Of a stretch of DNA of 64,000 nucleotides, positions 10,845-20,362 are shown one piece after another. The translations under genes and the position numbers were made by a program. Below the pieces are notes generated by a model that saw only the letters and a program-made list of their open reading frames with translations, was not told the DNA's origin and ran no database searches. Within the stretch, counting starts at the first letter, position 1. Every line of letters begins with the position of its first letter. Where the stretch lies: contig NZ_JAAKGB010000001.1 of assembly GCF_011039275.1 (NCBI RefSeq), positions 868,001 through 932,000 on the forward strand, given 5' to 3'. Source of the stretch: Streptococcus hyointestinalis. GTDB lineage: Bacteria > Bacillota > Bacilli > Lactobacillales > Streptococcaceae.

Positions 10845-11967
10845 CTAAGTGCGAGAGAGAACGATTCTTGTTCTCTCTCTTTGTGTGTTCAAAGTAATGA
10901 GAATCTTGGTTCTAAAGTTCTTAAAGTTACGAAATCCAAAAGCCTGCCGTTTGATATCTTCGATAAGCTTGTTAGTGGCTTCCAATTTGGCGTTGGAGTA
11001 AGGAAGCGTCATGGCCTTGGTAATATAAGTCTCGTGCTTTAGAAAAGTCCGAAAAACTCTTGCAAAGCTTGCGTTGCCTGTATTGATATTGTCGTGAATC
11101 AGTCCGAAGAAAACCTTATCACGCTTCTCCTAAAAATGAAAGAGCAGGTTGCAAGCTTCTCCAGTGCTTTTTCATGGCTCTGTAAGGCAGAGATGTCTTG
11201 TCACAAGCCTTCATGATAGCGATACGAGTGGTCATCATGGCTCGACTAAGGTGCTGCACGATGTGGAAACGGTCGAGGACAATCTCAGCCCTTGGAAATA
11301 GTTTCCTGATGATGGGAATGTAGGCACCAGACATATCTACTGTGACCACTTTGATTGCTTCTCTAGCTTGTCTTGAATACTTGTAGAAATGCTTCATGAT
11401 GGTCGTTTGACGATTGTTCTCCAGCACTGCTATGATTTTCTTGGTCTTAAAATCTTGCGCAATGAAAGCCAGGTTTCCCTTGTTTCTTTCGAATTCCTCC
11501 CACGATAAAATCTCAGGCAAGGTCTCAAGGTTGTCTTTCAAAGTGAAAGCATTTAGCTGTCTTTGAACGGTAGAAACAGAGACTTGGAGGCGATTTACGA
11601 TGTCTGTGTTGGTCTGTTTTTCGATGAGGAGCTGTGTGATTTTTGTCCAGACGGGCTGTGAGATTTGGCCATGTTTCTTAACCAGATTGGTTTTGGCTAC
11701 AGATACCCTGCGACACGCTTTACACTGGAAGCGTCGCTTTCTGAGTTTTAGGACAGCTGCCAAGCCTTGGACGTCTAAGATTGGGATGGTGGAAGGTCTT
11801 TGAAAGTCGTATTTCATCGTCTTCCCTTGACAATGAGGACAGGCTGGAGCGGGATAATCCAGCTTGGCTCTTACCTCAATGTGAGACTTATGCTTGAGAA
11901 CCAGTGCTATTTTGATGTTTAAGTCTTTGATTCCGATGAGTTTTGTGGTATTCTTAATATGTTCCAT
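10845..11967 (-). pseudogene. ISL3-family transposase, internally deleted
   Basis: The N-terminal 282 residues are intact: zinc-ribbon YPAPACPHCQGK and RRFQCKACRR, helix-turn-helix NTDIVNRLQVSVSTVQRQL, and DDE-domain segments SWEEFERNKGNLAFIAQDF, VVTVDMSGAYI, VLDRFHIVQHL. After MKKHWRSLQ the frame breaks to a stop at 11119. The C-terminal part continues in another frame: LLFHF, a TAG, EKRDKVFFGLI, LPYSNAKLEATN with the last catalytic Glu, DIKRQAFGFRNF, ending at 10845. About 45-50 codons seem missing at the junction near 11150. It is presumably inactive. Confidence 0.85.
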
Positions 11968-12060
11968 AAGTACTTCCTAATGATGGTTTGGTCGCTTTTC
12001 CTTATAAGTCTTATGGGACTTTTTTTTACACTCAAAAAGCCCTATAATATTTGCGGTGGA

Positions 12061-12087
12061 GTTACCCACTACAGATATTATAGAGCC
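12061..12087 (-). repeat. Right inverted repeat of the IS
   Basis: The reverse complement begins GGCTCTATAATATCTGTAGT and matches the left end at the tip and in the CTGTAGTGGGT block. It adjoins the second AAATAAAA copy. Confidence 0.85.
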
Positions 12088-12095
12088 AAATAAAA
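12088..12095. repeat. Right 8-bp target-site duplication of the IS
   Basis: AAATAAAA, identical to the left copy. It forms the first bases of the terminator stem that follows. Confidence 0.85.
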
Positions 12096-12120
12096 TAGCC
12101 TTTAGCTATTTTATTTTTTT
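12088..12120 (+). terminator. Terminator stranded behind the IS
   Basis: AAATAAAATAGC pairs with GCTATTTTATTT around a CTTTA loop and is followed by a T tract. Removing the IS and one target copy places it right after the flavoprotein stop, so it was that gene's terminator before insertion. Confidence 0.8.
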
Positions 12121-12152
12121 GAACTTTTTTACTAGTTTTTGAAAGAATTTGC

Positions 12153-12180
12153 TTGACAATGACAGAAAAAAGGGTATAAT
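12153..12180 (+). promoter_or_regulatory. Promoter of the fructose operon
   Basis: TTGACA and TATAAT, both perfect consensus, 16 nt apart; they end 33 nt before the fruR start position. Confidence 0.8.
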
Positions 12181-12186
12181 AATATC

Positions 12187-12200
12187 TGTAATCGTTTACA
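12187..12200 (+). promoter_or_regulatory. cre-like operator (CcpA) in the fructose operon leader
   Basis: TGTAATCGTTTACA is a near palindrome just after the -10 and fits the CcpA cre consensus WTGNAARCGNWWWCA except at the purine position, which is T. A G there would make a perfect cre, in line with the G to T changes nearby. A site here would repress by blocking initiation. A FruR operator is the alternative. Confidence 0.55.
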
Positions 12201-12213
12201 GGAGGTAATCGTT

Positions 12214-12957
12214 ATTCTAAAAACAAAACGTAAGCAAGTCATCATGGAGATACTTGAGAAAGACCGAACAGTCACACTTGAGACTCTGATGAGCTTGATT
12301 GAAACGTCTGAATCAACGATACGCCGTGATTTAGACTAGTTAGAAGCAGAAGGCAAACGGCTGCGTGTGCATGGGGGAGCAGAGTTACGACAGAGCTTAC
12401 CAGATGAGCTGACCAATCAACAAAAATCTGTCAAAAACTCTCATGAGAAAGCTAAAATCGCAGAAGTTGCCTGTCAGATGATTAGCCAGCGTGATGTGGT
12501 TTTTATCGACGCAGGCACAACGACAGAGTTTCTCATTGAAAAGTTACACCATTTGGATGTGACTGTTGTGACCAATTCTATCCACCACTCTGCAGCTTTG
12601 GTTGATAAGGGGATTAAGCCCATTATCATCGGAGGGACGGTCAAGCTATCGACAGCTGCTAGTGTCGGACAGCTGGCAGGTGAGCGGGTCAATCGGCTTA
12701 ATCTAGCTAAAGCTTTTCTTGGTATGAACGGTATTGATGCTGATTTCTTGACTACACCTGACCTAGCTGAGGCTGCGGTCAAGCGAGCAGGTATCGCCAA
12801 TAGCCAGCAGACCTTTGTGTTAGCAGCTGCTTCTAAGCTTGGTCAAAAAGCTTTTGTCAAAGTCGATACGGTCGACAAGGTAGCGATTATAACGGAAAAG
12901 TGTGAGACAGCTGTTTTACAGGAATTACAGAAAAAAACGAGGGTGATTGAAGTATGA
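12214..12957 (+). pseudogene. fruR: DeoR-family fructose operon repressor FruR, start lost and nonsense-interrupted
   Basis: A 247-codon DeoR-type repressor. The N-terminal helix-turn-helix is clear (LKTKRKQVIMEILEK, then ETSESTIRRDLD), as are the effector-domain motifs VVFIDAGTTTEFL and VVTNSIHHSAALV. The expected ATG, well spaced after AGGAGG, is ATT. A TAG at 12337-12339 follows RRDLD, where family members have Glu or Gln before LEAEG (GAG to TAG is simplest). Downstream initiation would give only the sugar-binding domain. Its TGA overlaps the fruK ATG (ATGA), so it leads fruRKA. Confidence 0.87.
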
Positions 12958-13865
12958 TTTATACAGTAACGTTAAATCCATCCATTGACTTTATCATTCG
13001 CTTAGATGAGTTGGCGCTAGGCAGTGTTAACCGCATGACTAGTGACGATAAATACGCCGGTGGAAAGGGTATCAATGTTAGCCTTGTCTTAAAACGTTTA
13101 GCTATTTATAATACAGCCACTGGTTTTATCGGTGGGTTTACAGGGCGTTTTGTGACAGGGGGTTTAGATGCTGAAGGCCTTGCGACCGATTTTGTACAAG
13201 TAGACCAAGATACACGTATCAATGTCAAAATCAAAGCGCGAAGCGAAACAGAAATCAACGGTGCGGGTCCTGTTATCACAGACAAGCGATTAGCAGAGCT
13301 AGAAGCTATCTTATCTAAGCTTACCCGTGATGATATCGTTGTCTTTGCGGGGTCAGCGCCAGCAAACCTTGGCAACCAAGTCTATAAAAAACTCATCCCC
13401 CTCGTCAAAGAGACAGGAGCAGGGGTTGTTTGTGATTTTGAAGGACAAACGCTTTTAGATGCGTTGGATTACCAGCCTGTACTGGTCAAGCCAAATAACC
13501 ACTAACTCGCAGACGTCTTTGGGGTTGAATTGAAAAGCCTAGCAGCTATTGAGACTTACGCTCGCGAATTGCTTGCTAAAGGCGCACAAAATGTCATCGT
13601 CTCTATGGCAGGTGACGGTGCCCTTCTCGTGACAAAAGAAGCAGCTTGCTTTGCAAAACCAATCAAAGGCACTGTGAAAAACTCCGTTGGTGCTGGTGAT
13701 TCGATGGTTGCAGGCTTTACAGGCCAATACGCTAATACACACGACGCTGTTGAAGCCTTTAAGTGGGGCGTTGCCTGCGGAACAGCAACCACTTTCTCAG
13801 ACGATTTAGCAACTGCTGAATACATCAATGACATCTATGAAAAAGTCGAGGTAGAAAAATTATGA
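12954..13865 (+). pseudogene. fruK: 1-phosphofructokinase FruK, nonsense-interrupted
   Basis: A 303-codon PfkB-family kinase converting fructose-1-phosphate to fructose-1,6-bisphosphate. Visible: MIYTVTLNPSIDF, YAGGKGINVS (substrate Gly-Gly), GFIGGFTG, NVKIKA, VVFAGSAPANLG, VCDFEGQTLL, VKPNNH and the catalytic GAGDSMVAGF. TAA at 13503-13505 directly follows KPNNH, where Glu is essentially always found (GAA to TAA). Other unusual residues are VSLVLKRLAIYN for the usual VSRVLKRLGI-D/E-N (CGT to CTT; GAT to TAT). Overlaps both neighbours by 4 nt. Confidence 0.9.
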
Positions 13866-15838
13866 AAATTCAAGATTTGCTCAATAAAAATGTGATGATT
13901 ATGGATTTGAAGGCCACAACAAAAGAAGCTGCCATCGATGAAATGATCACAAGCCTTGTTGAAAATGGTGTGGTTACTGATTTTGACATGTTCAAGACAG
14001 GTATCATGAACCGTGAAGCGCGAACATCAACAGGTCTTGGTGACGGTATCGCTAAGCCTCACAGCAAAAATGCCGCTGTTAAAGAGCCAACGGTGCTGGT
14101 TGCCAAATCCAGCGCTGGTGTGGATTATGAAGCGTTAGACTGTCAGCCTGGTTACCTCTTCTTTATGATTGCAGCTCCAGACGGTGCTAATGACACGCAC
14201 TTAGCCGCTCTTGCGGAATTGTCTAAGTATTTGCTAAAACCTGGTTTTGCTGACCAGCTCAAAAAAGCCACAACGCCAGACCAAGTTATTGCGACCTTTA
14301 ACGACGCTGAAGAAGAAACCAAAGAAGCAGAAGCATCCGAAGAAGCTAACAGCAAACCTAAAGACGGTCAAGACTTCATCGTAGCGGTCACTGCTTGTAC
14401 GACAGGTATCGCCCACACCTACATGGCTGAAGAAGCACTGAAAAAACAAGCCGAAGAAATGGGTGTCGCGATCAAAGTCGAAACCAACGGTGCGTCAGGT
14501 GTCGGCAATAAACTGACAGCAGAAGACATCAAGCGTGCTAAAGGTGTTATCATCGCAGCGGCTAAAGCGGTTGATATGCCACGCTTCAACGGTAAGCCAC
14601 TTGTCTCACGTCCAGTTTCAGACGGGATTAAAAAATCTGAAGAACTCATCAACATCATTCTTGATGACAAGGCAGACGTCTATGTCTCATCTGCAGACAG
14701 CAGCTCATCAGAAGGTTCTTCTGAAAAAATGAGCCTTGGTGGAGCCTTCTACGAACACCTCATGAGCGGTGTTTCTCAAATGTTGCCATTCGTTATCGGT
14801 GGTGGTATCATGATTGCCATTGCCTTCTTGATTGATAATATCATGGGTGTGCCCAAAGACCAGGTGAGCAACTTAGGGTCTTATCATGAGCTGGCAGCGC
14901 TTTTCCAAAACGTTGGTAACGTTGCCTTTAACTTCATGCTTCCTGTTCTTGCAGGATATATTGCTTACTCAATTGCTGAAAAACCAGGTCTTGTAGCGGG
15001 TTTCGTAGCAGGTTCTATCGCAGCAACTGGTCTTGCTTGGGGTAAAGTGCCATACTCTGCTGGTTGTGAAGCCACACTTGGTCTCTCAGGTGTGCCTTCA
15101 GGTTTCCTTGGCGCCTTGGTTGGTGGTTTCCTAGCTGGTGGGGTTATCCTTGTCCTTAAGAAAGTTCTAGCGGGTCTACCTCGCTCCCTTGAAGGTATCA
15201 AGTCTATCTTGCTCTACCCATTGCTTGGTGTCTTTGTCACTGGTTTCCTCATGCTCTTTGTCAATCTCCCAATGGCAGCTATCAATACAGGGCTTAACAA
15301 CTTCCTTGAAAGCTTGTCAGGTAGCTCCGCTGTCCTTATGGGACTTGTCCTTGGTGGTATGATGGCGATTGATATGGGTGGACCTTTCAACAAAGCCGCT
15401 TATGTCTTTGGTACAGGAACACTTGCAGCAAGCGTCGTTGACGGTGGTTCAGTTGTCATGGCAGCCGTTATGGCTGGTTGTATGGTACCACCACTTGCAG
15501 TCTTTGTAGCAACCCTTCTCTTCCAAAACAAATTCACAGAAGAAGAACGCAACTCTGGTTTGACTAACATCGTCATGGGTCTCTCATTCATCGCAGAAGG
15601 TGCTATTCCATTTGGTGCAGCTGACCCAGCACGTGCGATCCCAATCTTCATGGTAGGTTCAGCACTTGCGGGTGCCCTTGTTGGATGGGCAGGTATCAAA
15701 CTCATGGCACCACACTGAGGTATCTTCGTTATTGCCCTAACAAGCGATCCATTCCTATATCTCCTCTTTGTATGTATCGGGTCTATCGTCTCAGGTGTCC
15801 TCTTTGGAGCACTTAGAAAACCAGCTGAAGATTACTAA
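13862..15838 (+). pseudogene. fruA: PTS fructose transporter subunit IIABC, nonsense near the C terminus
   Basis: A 658-codon membrane permease that imports and phosphorylates fructose. EIIA spans about 1-145 (TSTGLGDGIAKPHSKN with the phospho-His), EIIB about 170-265 (VAVTACTTGIAHTYMAEEAL), EIIC about 290-650 (GYIAYSIAEKPG, GGPFNKAAY, EGAIPFGAADPARAIP). TGA at 15716-15718 follows KLMAPH, where Gly-Gly is normal (GGA to TGA); the last 40 residues then continue to KPAEDY. The EIIB active site reads AC-T-TG instead of the invariant AC-P-TG. Several glycines are Cys (AGCEATLG, MAGCMVPPL). Confidence 0.92.
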
Positions 15839-15846
15839 AAATCATA

Positions 15847-15877
15847 AGAAACTAAGCTTTGCTTAGTTTCTTTTTTT
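15847..15877 (+). terminator. Terminator of fruRKA
   Basis: AGAAACTAAGC-TTT-GCTTAGTTTCT is a perfect stem followed by a run of Ts, 8 nt after the full-length fruA stop. Confidence 0.9.
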
Positions 15878-15886
15878 CTGTCTAGT

Positions 15887-15903
15887 TATAGCTAAAAACT
15901 ATA
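15887..15903 (+). promoter_or_regulatory. MET-box palindrome 1 upstream of metE
   Basis: TATAGCTAAAAACTATA resembles the streptococcal MtaR/CmbR-type MET-box (TATAGTTnnAAACTATA). It sits about 105 nt before the metE -10. LysR-family activation during methionine shortage is inferred from the motif alone. Confidence 0.65.
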
Positions 15904-15917
15904 TCTAGACTTAGTGG

Positions 15918-15934
15918 ATTAGTTAAAAACTATA
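15918..15934 (+). promoter_or_regulatory. MET-box palindrome 2 upstream of metE
   Basis: ATTAGTTAAAAACTATA, the second copy, 31 nt (about three helix turns) after the first. A half-site TATAGTTTTAAGC follows at 16021-16033 in the leader. Paired sites on one DNA face suit LysR-family binding. Confidence 0.65.
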
Positions 15935-15990
15935 CCAAGACATAAGAAGATAATATGTCTAAAAGTATTTATTTAATAGGCTTTTGCTTG

Positions 15991-15996
15991 TACAAT
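15991..15996 (+). promoter_or_regulatory. Candidate metE -10 element
   Basis: TACAAT, 61 nt before the metE ATG, with no good -35 at the right distance. A weak -35 is expected for an activator-dependent promoter under the MET-boxes. Confidence 0.4.
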
Positions 15997-16056
15997 ACTA
16001 GACATAACAAAAAAACAAGCTATAGTTTTAAGCATTGAAAGGTATAGGAGGCAGCT

Positions 16057-18297
16057 ATGACAAGAGTTTCCAATTTGGGGTATCCACGTTTAGGAGAGCA
16101 GCGTGAGTGGAAACATTTGATTGAGAGTTATTGGGCAGCTAAGATTAGTAAGGAAGCGCTTGAAAAAGAAGCGCGTGCTTTGCGTCTTTCCTTTTTACAA
16201 AAACAGGCGGACGCTGGTGTGGATTTAATTCCAGTGGGAGACTTCTCACTGTATGACCATATCTTAGATTTGTCTGTGCAGTTCGGCATTATTCCAAAGC
16301 GCTTTAGCGACCAAGACGTTGACTTGGATTTGTACTTTGCGCTGGCACGTGGTAATAAAGACAATGTCGCGTCCAGCATGAAAAAGTGGTTCAACACTAA
16401 CTACCACTACATCGTACCAGAGTGGACGAAAAAACGCCCACAATTGACCAACAGTCGTTTGCTTGACTTGTACAAAGAGGCTCGCCAAGTGGTTGGTGAC
16501 AGAGCAAAACCTGTCCTTACAGGACCAATCACTTTTGTAGCATTGTCGTCAGGTGTGACAGCTTTTACAGCGGCGGTTAAGCGCTTGCTTCCACTCTACA
16601 AGCAAGTCTTTACTGAGTTGGTTGAGGCGGGTGCGACTTACATCCAAGTGGATGAGCCGATCTTTGTGACAGACGAGGGAGCTGACTACCTCGAAGCTGC
16701 TAAGGCAGTATATGGCTACTTTGCTAAGCAAGTACCAGAGGCGAAGTTGGTTTTCCAAACTTGCTTTGAAGCCTTGATTGACGCCGAGGAGTTGTCTGAC
16801 ATCCCAGTAGCTGCCTTTGGTCTTGATTTTGTGCATGGTTTGGAGGAAAATCTGGAAGCTGTCAAAGCTGGTTTGTTTAAGGACAAGGAAGTCTTTGCTG
16901 GTGTGGTTGACGGGCGCAATGTCTGGGAGAGCGATTTCCAGGAAACATCAAAACTGTTAGAAGTCTTGGCGGACAATACAGCTAGTCTTGTCGTACAGCC
17001 ATCTTGCTCGCTTCTACATGTCCCTGTGACGACTAAAAACGAGACAGACTTAGACCCTGGTTTGAAAAATGGTCTTGCCTTTGCTGATGAAAAATTAGAG
17101 GAAATCAAACTTCTAGCGGAGCACTTGGACGGCGTGGCAAATCCTCGCTACGACGAGCATGTCGCAGCCTATGACGCTCTTCCAGCAGCGGCCTTCCGTA
17201 ATGTTTAGTTAGAGGACCTCAGCCAAGTCCGAACAGCTAGGGAGTCTACTTACGACATTCGTCAAAAAGTGCAACAAGAGCGCTTACCATTGCCACTCCT
17301 TCCAACGACTACTATCGGTTCTTTCCCGCGATCACCAGAAGTGCGCCGCACACTTCTTGCTTGGAAACGTGGCGATATTACTGATAAAGAGTACAAGGAC
17401 TTCATCCGCTCTGAAATTGCTCGCTGGGTGACTATCCAAGAAGACCTAGACATTGACTTCTTGGTACATGGTTAGTTTGAGCGTGTGGACATGGTTGAGT
17501 TCTTTGGACAAAAGCTAGCTGGCTTTACAACGACCAAGCTCGGTTGGGTGCAGTCTTACGGTTCACGTGCGGTGAAACCGCCAATCATCTACGGTGATGT
17601 CCAGCACATTCAGCCATTGACAGTGGATGAGACAGTCTATACACAAAGTTTAACAGACCGTCCTGTTAAGGGCATGTTGACAGGACCTATCACTATCACC
17701 AACTGGTCATTTGAGCGTACCGATATCAAGCGTAGCGATTTGTTCAATCCAATTGGTCTTGCTATCCAGGACGAAATTAAATTGCTAGAGGATGCAGGCA
17801 TTGCCATTATCCAAGTGGATGAAGCAGCGCTTCGTGAGGGCTTGCCACTACGAAAAGCTAAGCAAAAAGCTTATCTGGATGATGCGGTTAGTGCTTTCCA
17901 CATTGCGACGTCTTCTGTCCAGGATGAGACGCAAATTCACACGCGTATGTGCTATTCTAAGTTCGATGAGATTATCGATGCGATTCGTCAATTGGACGCG
18001 GATGTTGTCTCTATTGAGACTAGCCGTAGTCACGGGGATATCATCGAGTCCTTTGAGACGATGGTTTACCCACTAGGTATCGGTCTTGGTGTGTACGATA
18101 TTCACTCACCACGTGTACCGACCGAAGAGGAGGTTGTCGCTAATATCGAGCGCTCCCTCAAGCGATTGTCACCAAAACCATTCTGGGTCAACCCTGACTG
18201 TGGACTTAAGACACGCCGTGAGCCTGAGACCATCGCAGCACTTGAAGTTTTGGTATCTGCGACGAAGAAAGTCCGTCACAAATTAGGATATGAGTAA
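16057..18297 (+). pseudogene. metE: Cobalamin-independent methionine synthase MetE, two nonsense codons
   Basis: A 746-codon cytosolic enzyme that transfers methyl from 5-methyl-THF-Glu3 to homocysteine. N-terminal barrel: [34 protein letters not shown]-terminal barrel: [79 protein letters not shown] at 17206-17208 lies in the linker; TAG at 17473-17475 is in [17 protein letters not shown], where Glu is invariant (GAG to TAG). The zinc-site HTHMCY reads HTRMCY, losing a ligand (CAT to CGT). The other ligands (Cys, Glu, Cys) remain. Start: ATG after AGGAGG. Confidence 0.92.
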
Positions 18298-18385
18298 AAA
18301 GAAAAGTTACCTCGTTAGAAATGTGTAAAAAGGACGTGCCCTAAAAAGCAAGTCTTTCTCACACAACAATAGAAAGAGAGAGTTT

Positions 18386-20245
18386 ATGGTAAGAGAACCG
18401 TTATTAGAGCGTTTATCCTTGTCGCTTTTAGTGGCTGATGGAGCTATGGGAACGCTATTATATGCCAATGGTTTAGATACTTGTCATGAATACTACAATC
18501 TCAGTCACCCAAAGGAAATTGCAGCCATTCATAAGGCTTACCTTGAAGCTGGAGCTGATGTCGTCCAGACCAATACTTACGGAGCACAACGTCACCGCTT
18601 GGCAGTCTACGGTCATGAGGATGAGGTGAAGCGCGTTAACCCAGCAGCGGTAGCTATTTCTAGGAGAGAAGCGGGTAGTGATGTTTATGTGTTAGGCACC
18701 ATCGGTGCTTCTAGAGGGCTTCGCCAATGTGAACTCAGTTTAGACTCCATTGTGGAGGAGACCTTGGAGCAGGCAGTCTATCTCCTAGAGACTGGTGAGT
18801 TGGATGGTTTGTTGCTTGAGACTTATTATGATGTTGAGGAGCTGACGGCTGTTCTTACGGCACTACGTCCACTGACAGCTTTTCCTATTATCACTAATAT
18901 TGCTCTTCATGAAGCGGGTATCACTGAAAATGGTCGTCCCTTAGTGGAAGCCTTTAGTCAGCTGGTCATGCTGGGGGCTGATGTGGTCGGGCTCAACTGT
19001 CCTTTGGGACCTTATCACATGATAAAGTCGCTCAAGCAAATTCCGCTCTTTGCTCAGGCTTACTTGGCAGCTTCTCCCAACGCTAGCTTGCTATCTTATG
19101 AGTCTGACAGCGACGGTGGGCATTATAGTTTTAGTCAGAACGCTAGTTAGTTTGAAAAGAGTGCGACCTTTTTAGTAGAAGAAGGGGTGCGTTTTCTAGG
19201 TGGTTGTTGCTGGACAACGCCTGATCATGTCAGGGCTATGAAGCGTGCTGCTAAGCGTTTGAAACCAGTGACCCATAAACGTGTGACACCGCTCCTTGAT
19301 GAAGAGGATTTCATCCAAAAAACGCTCAAAAAAGATACTTTAGTGGATAGGGTCAAGCGTGAAGTGACTATCATTGCTGAGCTTGACCCGCCAAAGACCC
19401 TTGCTATTGAGCGCTTCAAGAGTGGAATTAAGGCGCTTGACGCTAAGGGCATTGCAGCCATCACGCTAGCAGCTAACTCTTTAGCAAGGACCCGTGTCTG
19501 CAATCTTAGCCTAGCAGCCCTGCTAAAGGAAAGCACCAATACGCCTTTTCTTCTTCCCCTATCCTGTCGTGACCACAATATGATTGGTCTGCAGTCCCGT
19601 CTTTTAGGGATGGAGGTTCTAGGGGTTGAGAATCTCCTAGCCATCACTGGTGACCCTTCCAAGATGGGTGATTTTCCAGGGGCGACAAGTGTCTATGATG
19701 CGACCAGCTTTAAGCTCTTACAGCTCATCAAGCAGCTCAATCCAGGGCAGGGCTATAGCGGCGCTAGTATCCAGAAAGCTACTAACTTTACAGTTGGTGC
19801 TGCCTTTAACCCAAATGTCCCTAATCTCTCACGAACAGGGCGCTTGATTGATAAAAAAGTAGCCGCTGGAGCGGATTGCTTTATCACCCAGCCCATCTTT
19901 AACATCCAACCCATTAAAGAGCTAGCCCTCACCGTTAAAACTTCGCCTATTCCTTTTTTCATCGGCATTATGCCAATAACTAGCTACAACAACGCTATTT
20001 TTCTCCACAATGAGGTTCCGGGAATTCATCTGTCAGATGACTTTTTAGCACGGCTAGAAGCGGTTAAGGATGATAAAGCAGCTTGCCAACGCTTGGCACT
20101 TGCTGAAAGCAAGAAGCTAATTGATGAAGCACTTGAGCACTTCAATGGCATTTATCTGGTCACACCTTTTATGCGCTATGACTTGACCGGTGAGCTGATT
20201 GACTACATCCAAGAAAAAGAAAATCGCCAAAAAGAGATTAGCTGA
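18386..20245 (+). pseudogene. Bifunctional homocysteine S-methyltransferase / 5,10-methylene-THF reductase, nonsense-interrupted
   Basis: A 619-codon YitJ-type fusion. Residues about 1-285 are a homocysteine methyltransferase (LVADGAMGTLLYANG, QTNTYGA, the zinc-site GGCC); about 320-610 a MetF-type flavoprotein (REVTIIAELDPP, AITGDPSKMGDFPGATSV, FNPNVPNLSRT, GIMPITSYNNA). It would supply methyl-THF for MetE next door. TAG at 19148-19150 cuts the frame before FEKSATFLVEEGV. Altered conserved spots: zinc loop GGCCWTTPDH for GGCCGTTPDH (GGG to TGG), LNCPLGPYHM, LPLSCRDHN for L-H-L/T-CRDHN, and AANSLART for ADNSLART. The last three fit A to C. Confidence 0.9.
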
Positions 20246-20246
20246 C

Positions 20247-20274
20247 AAAAATCCTCTCCTTTGAGAGGATTTTT
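20247..20274 (+). terminator. Terminator of the methionine genes
   Basis: AAAATCCTCTC-CTTT-GAGAGGATTTTT stem-loop with T tail immediately after the reductase stop. Confidence 0.9.
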
Positions 20275-20325
20275 AAGTGTCTTTGACCAGCTAGTAGGAG
20301 TATCGGTGAGCGGTGTGTCAATATT

Positions 20326-20334
20326 TGATATAAT
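20326..20334 (+). promoter_or_regulatory. Extended -10 promoter of rexBA
   Basis: TGATATAAT, an extended -10 (TGn + TATAAT), 28 nt before the rexB start. No clear -35. Confidence 0.6.
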
Positions 20335-20362
20335 GCTACTAATGAGATAAGGATGGGATGAT

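Larger units (their letters stand above)
10811..12087 (-). mobile_element. ISL3-family insertion sequence (IS1167-like), defective
   Basis: A 1277-bp element with imperfect inverted ends beginning GGCTCTTTGTCAACTGTAGT on the left and GGCTCTATAATATCTGTAGT when the right end is reverse-complemented; both continue GGGT. It is flanked by an AAATAAAA duplication and carries one ISL3 transposase gene reading right to left. It is shorter than the roughly 1.4 kb usual for this type, which fits the internal deletion in the transposase. It landed between the flavoprotein stop and that gene's terminator. Confidence 0.9.

Noticed and set aside
19225..19662. 145-residue minus-strand ORF within the MTHFR domain
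   Set aside because: The composition is an antisense echo of the conserved gene; there is no family resemblance or start signal.
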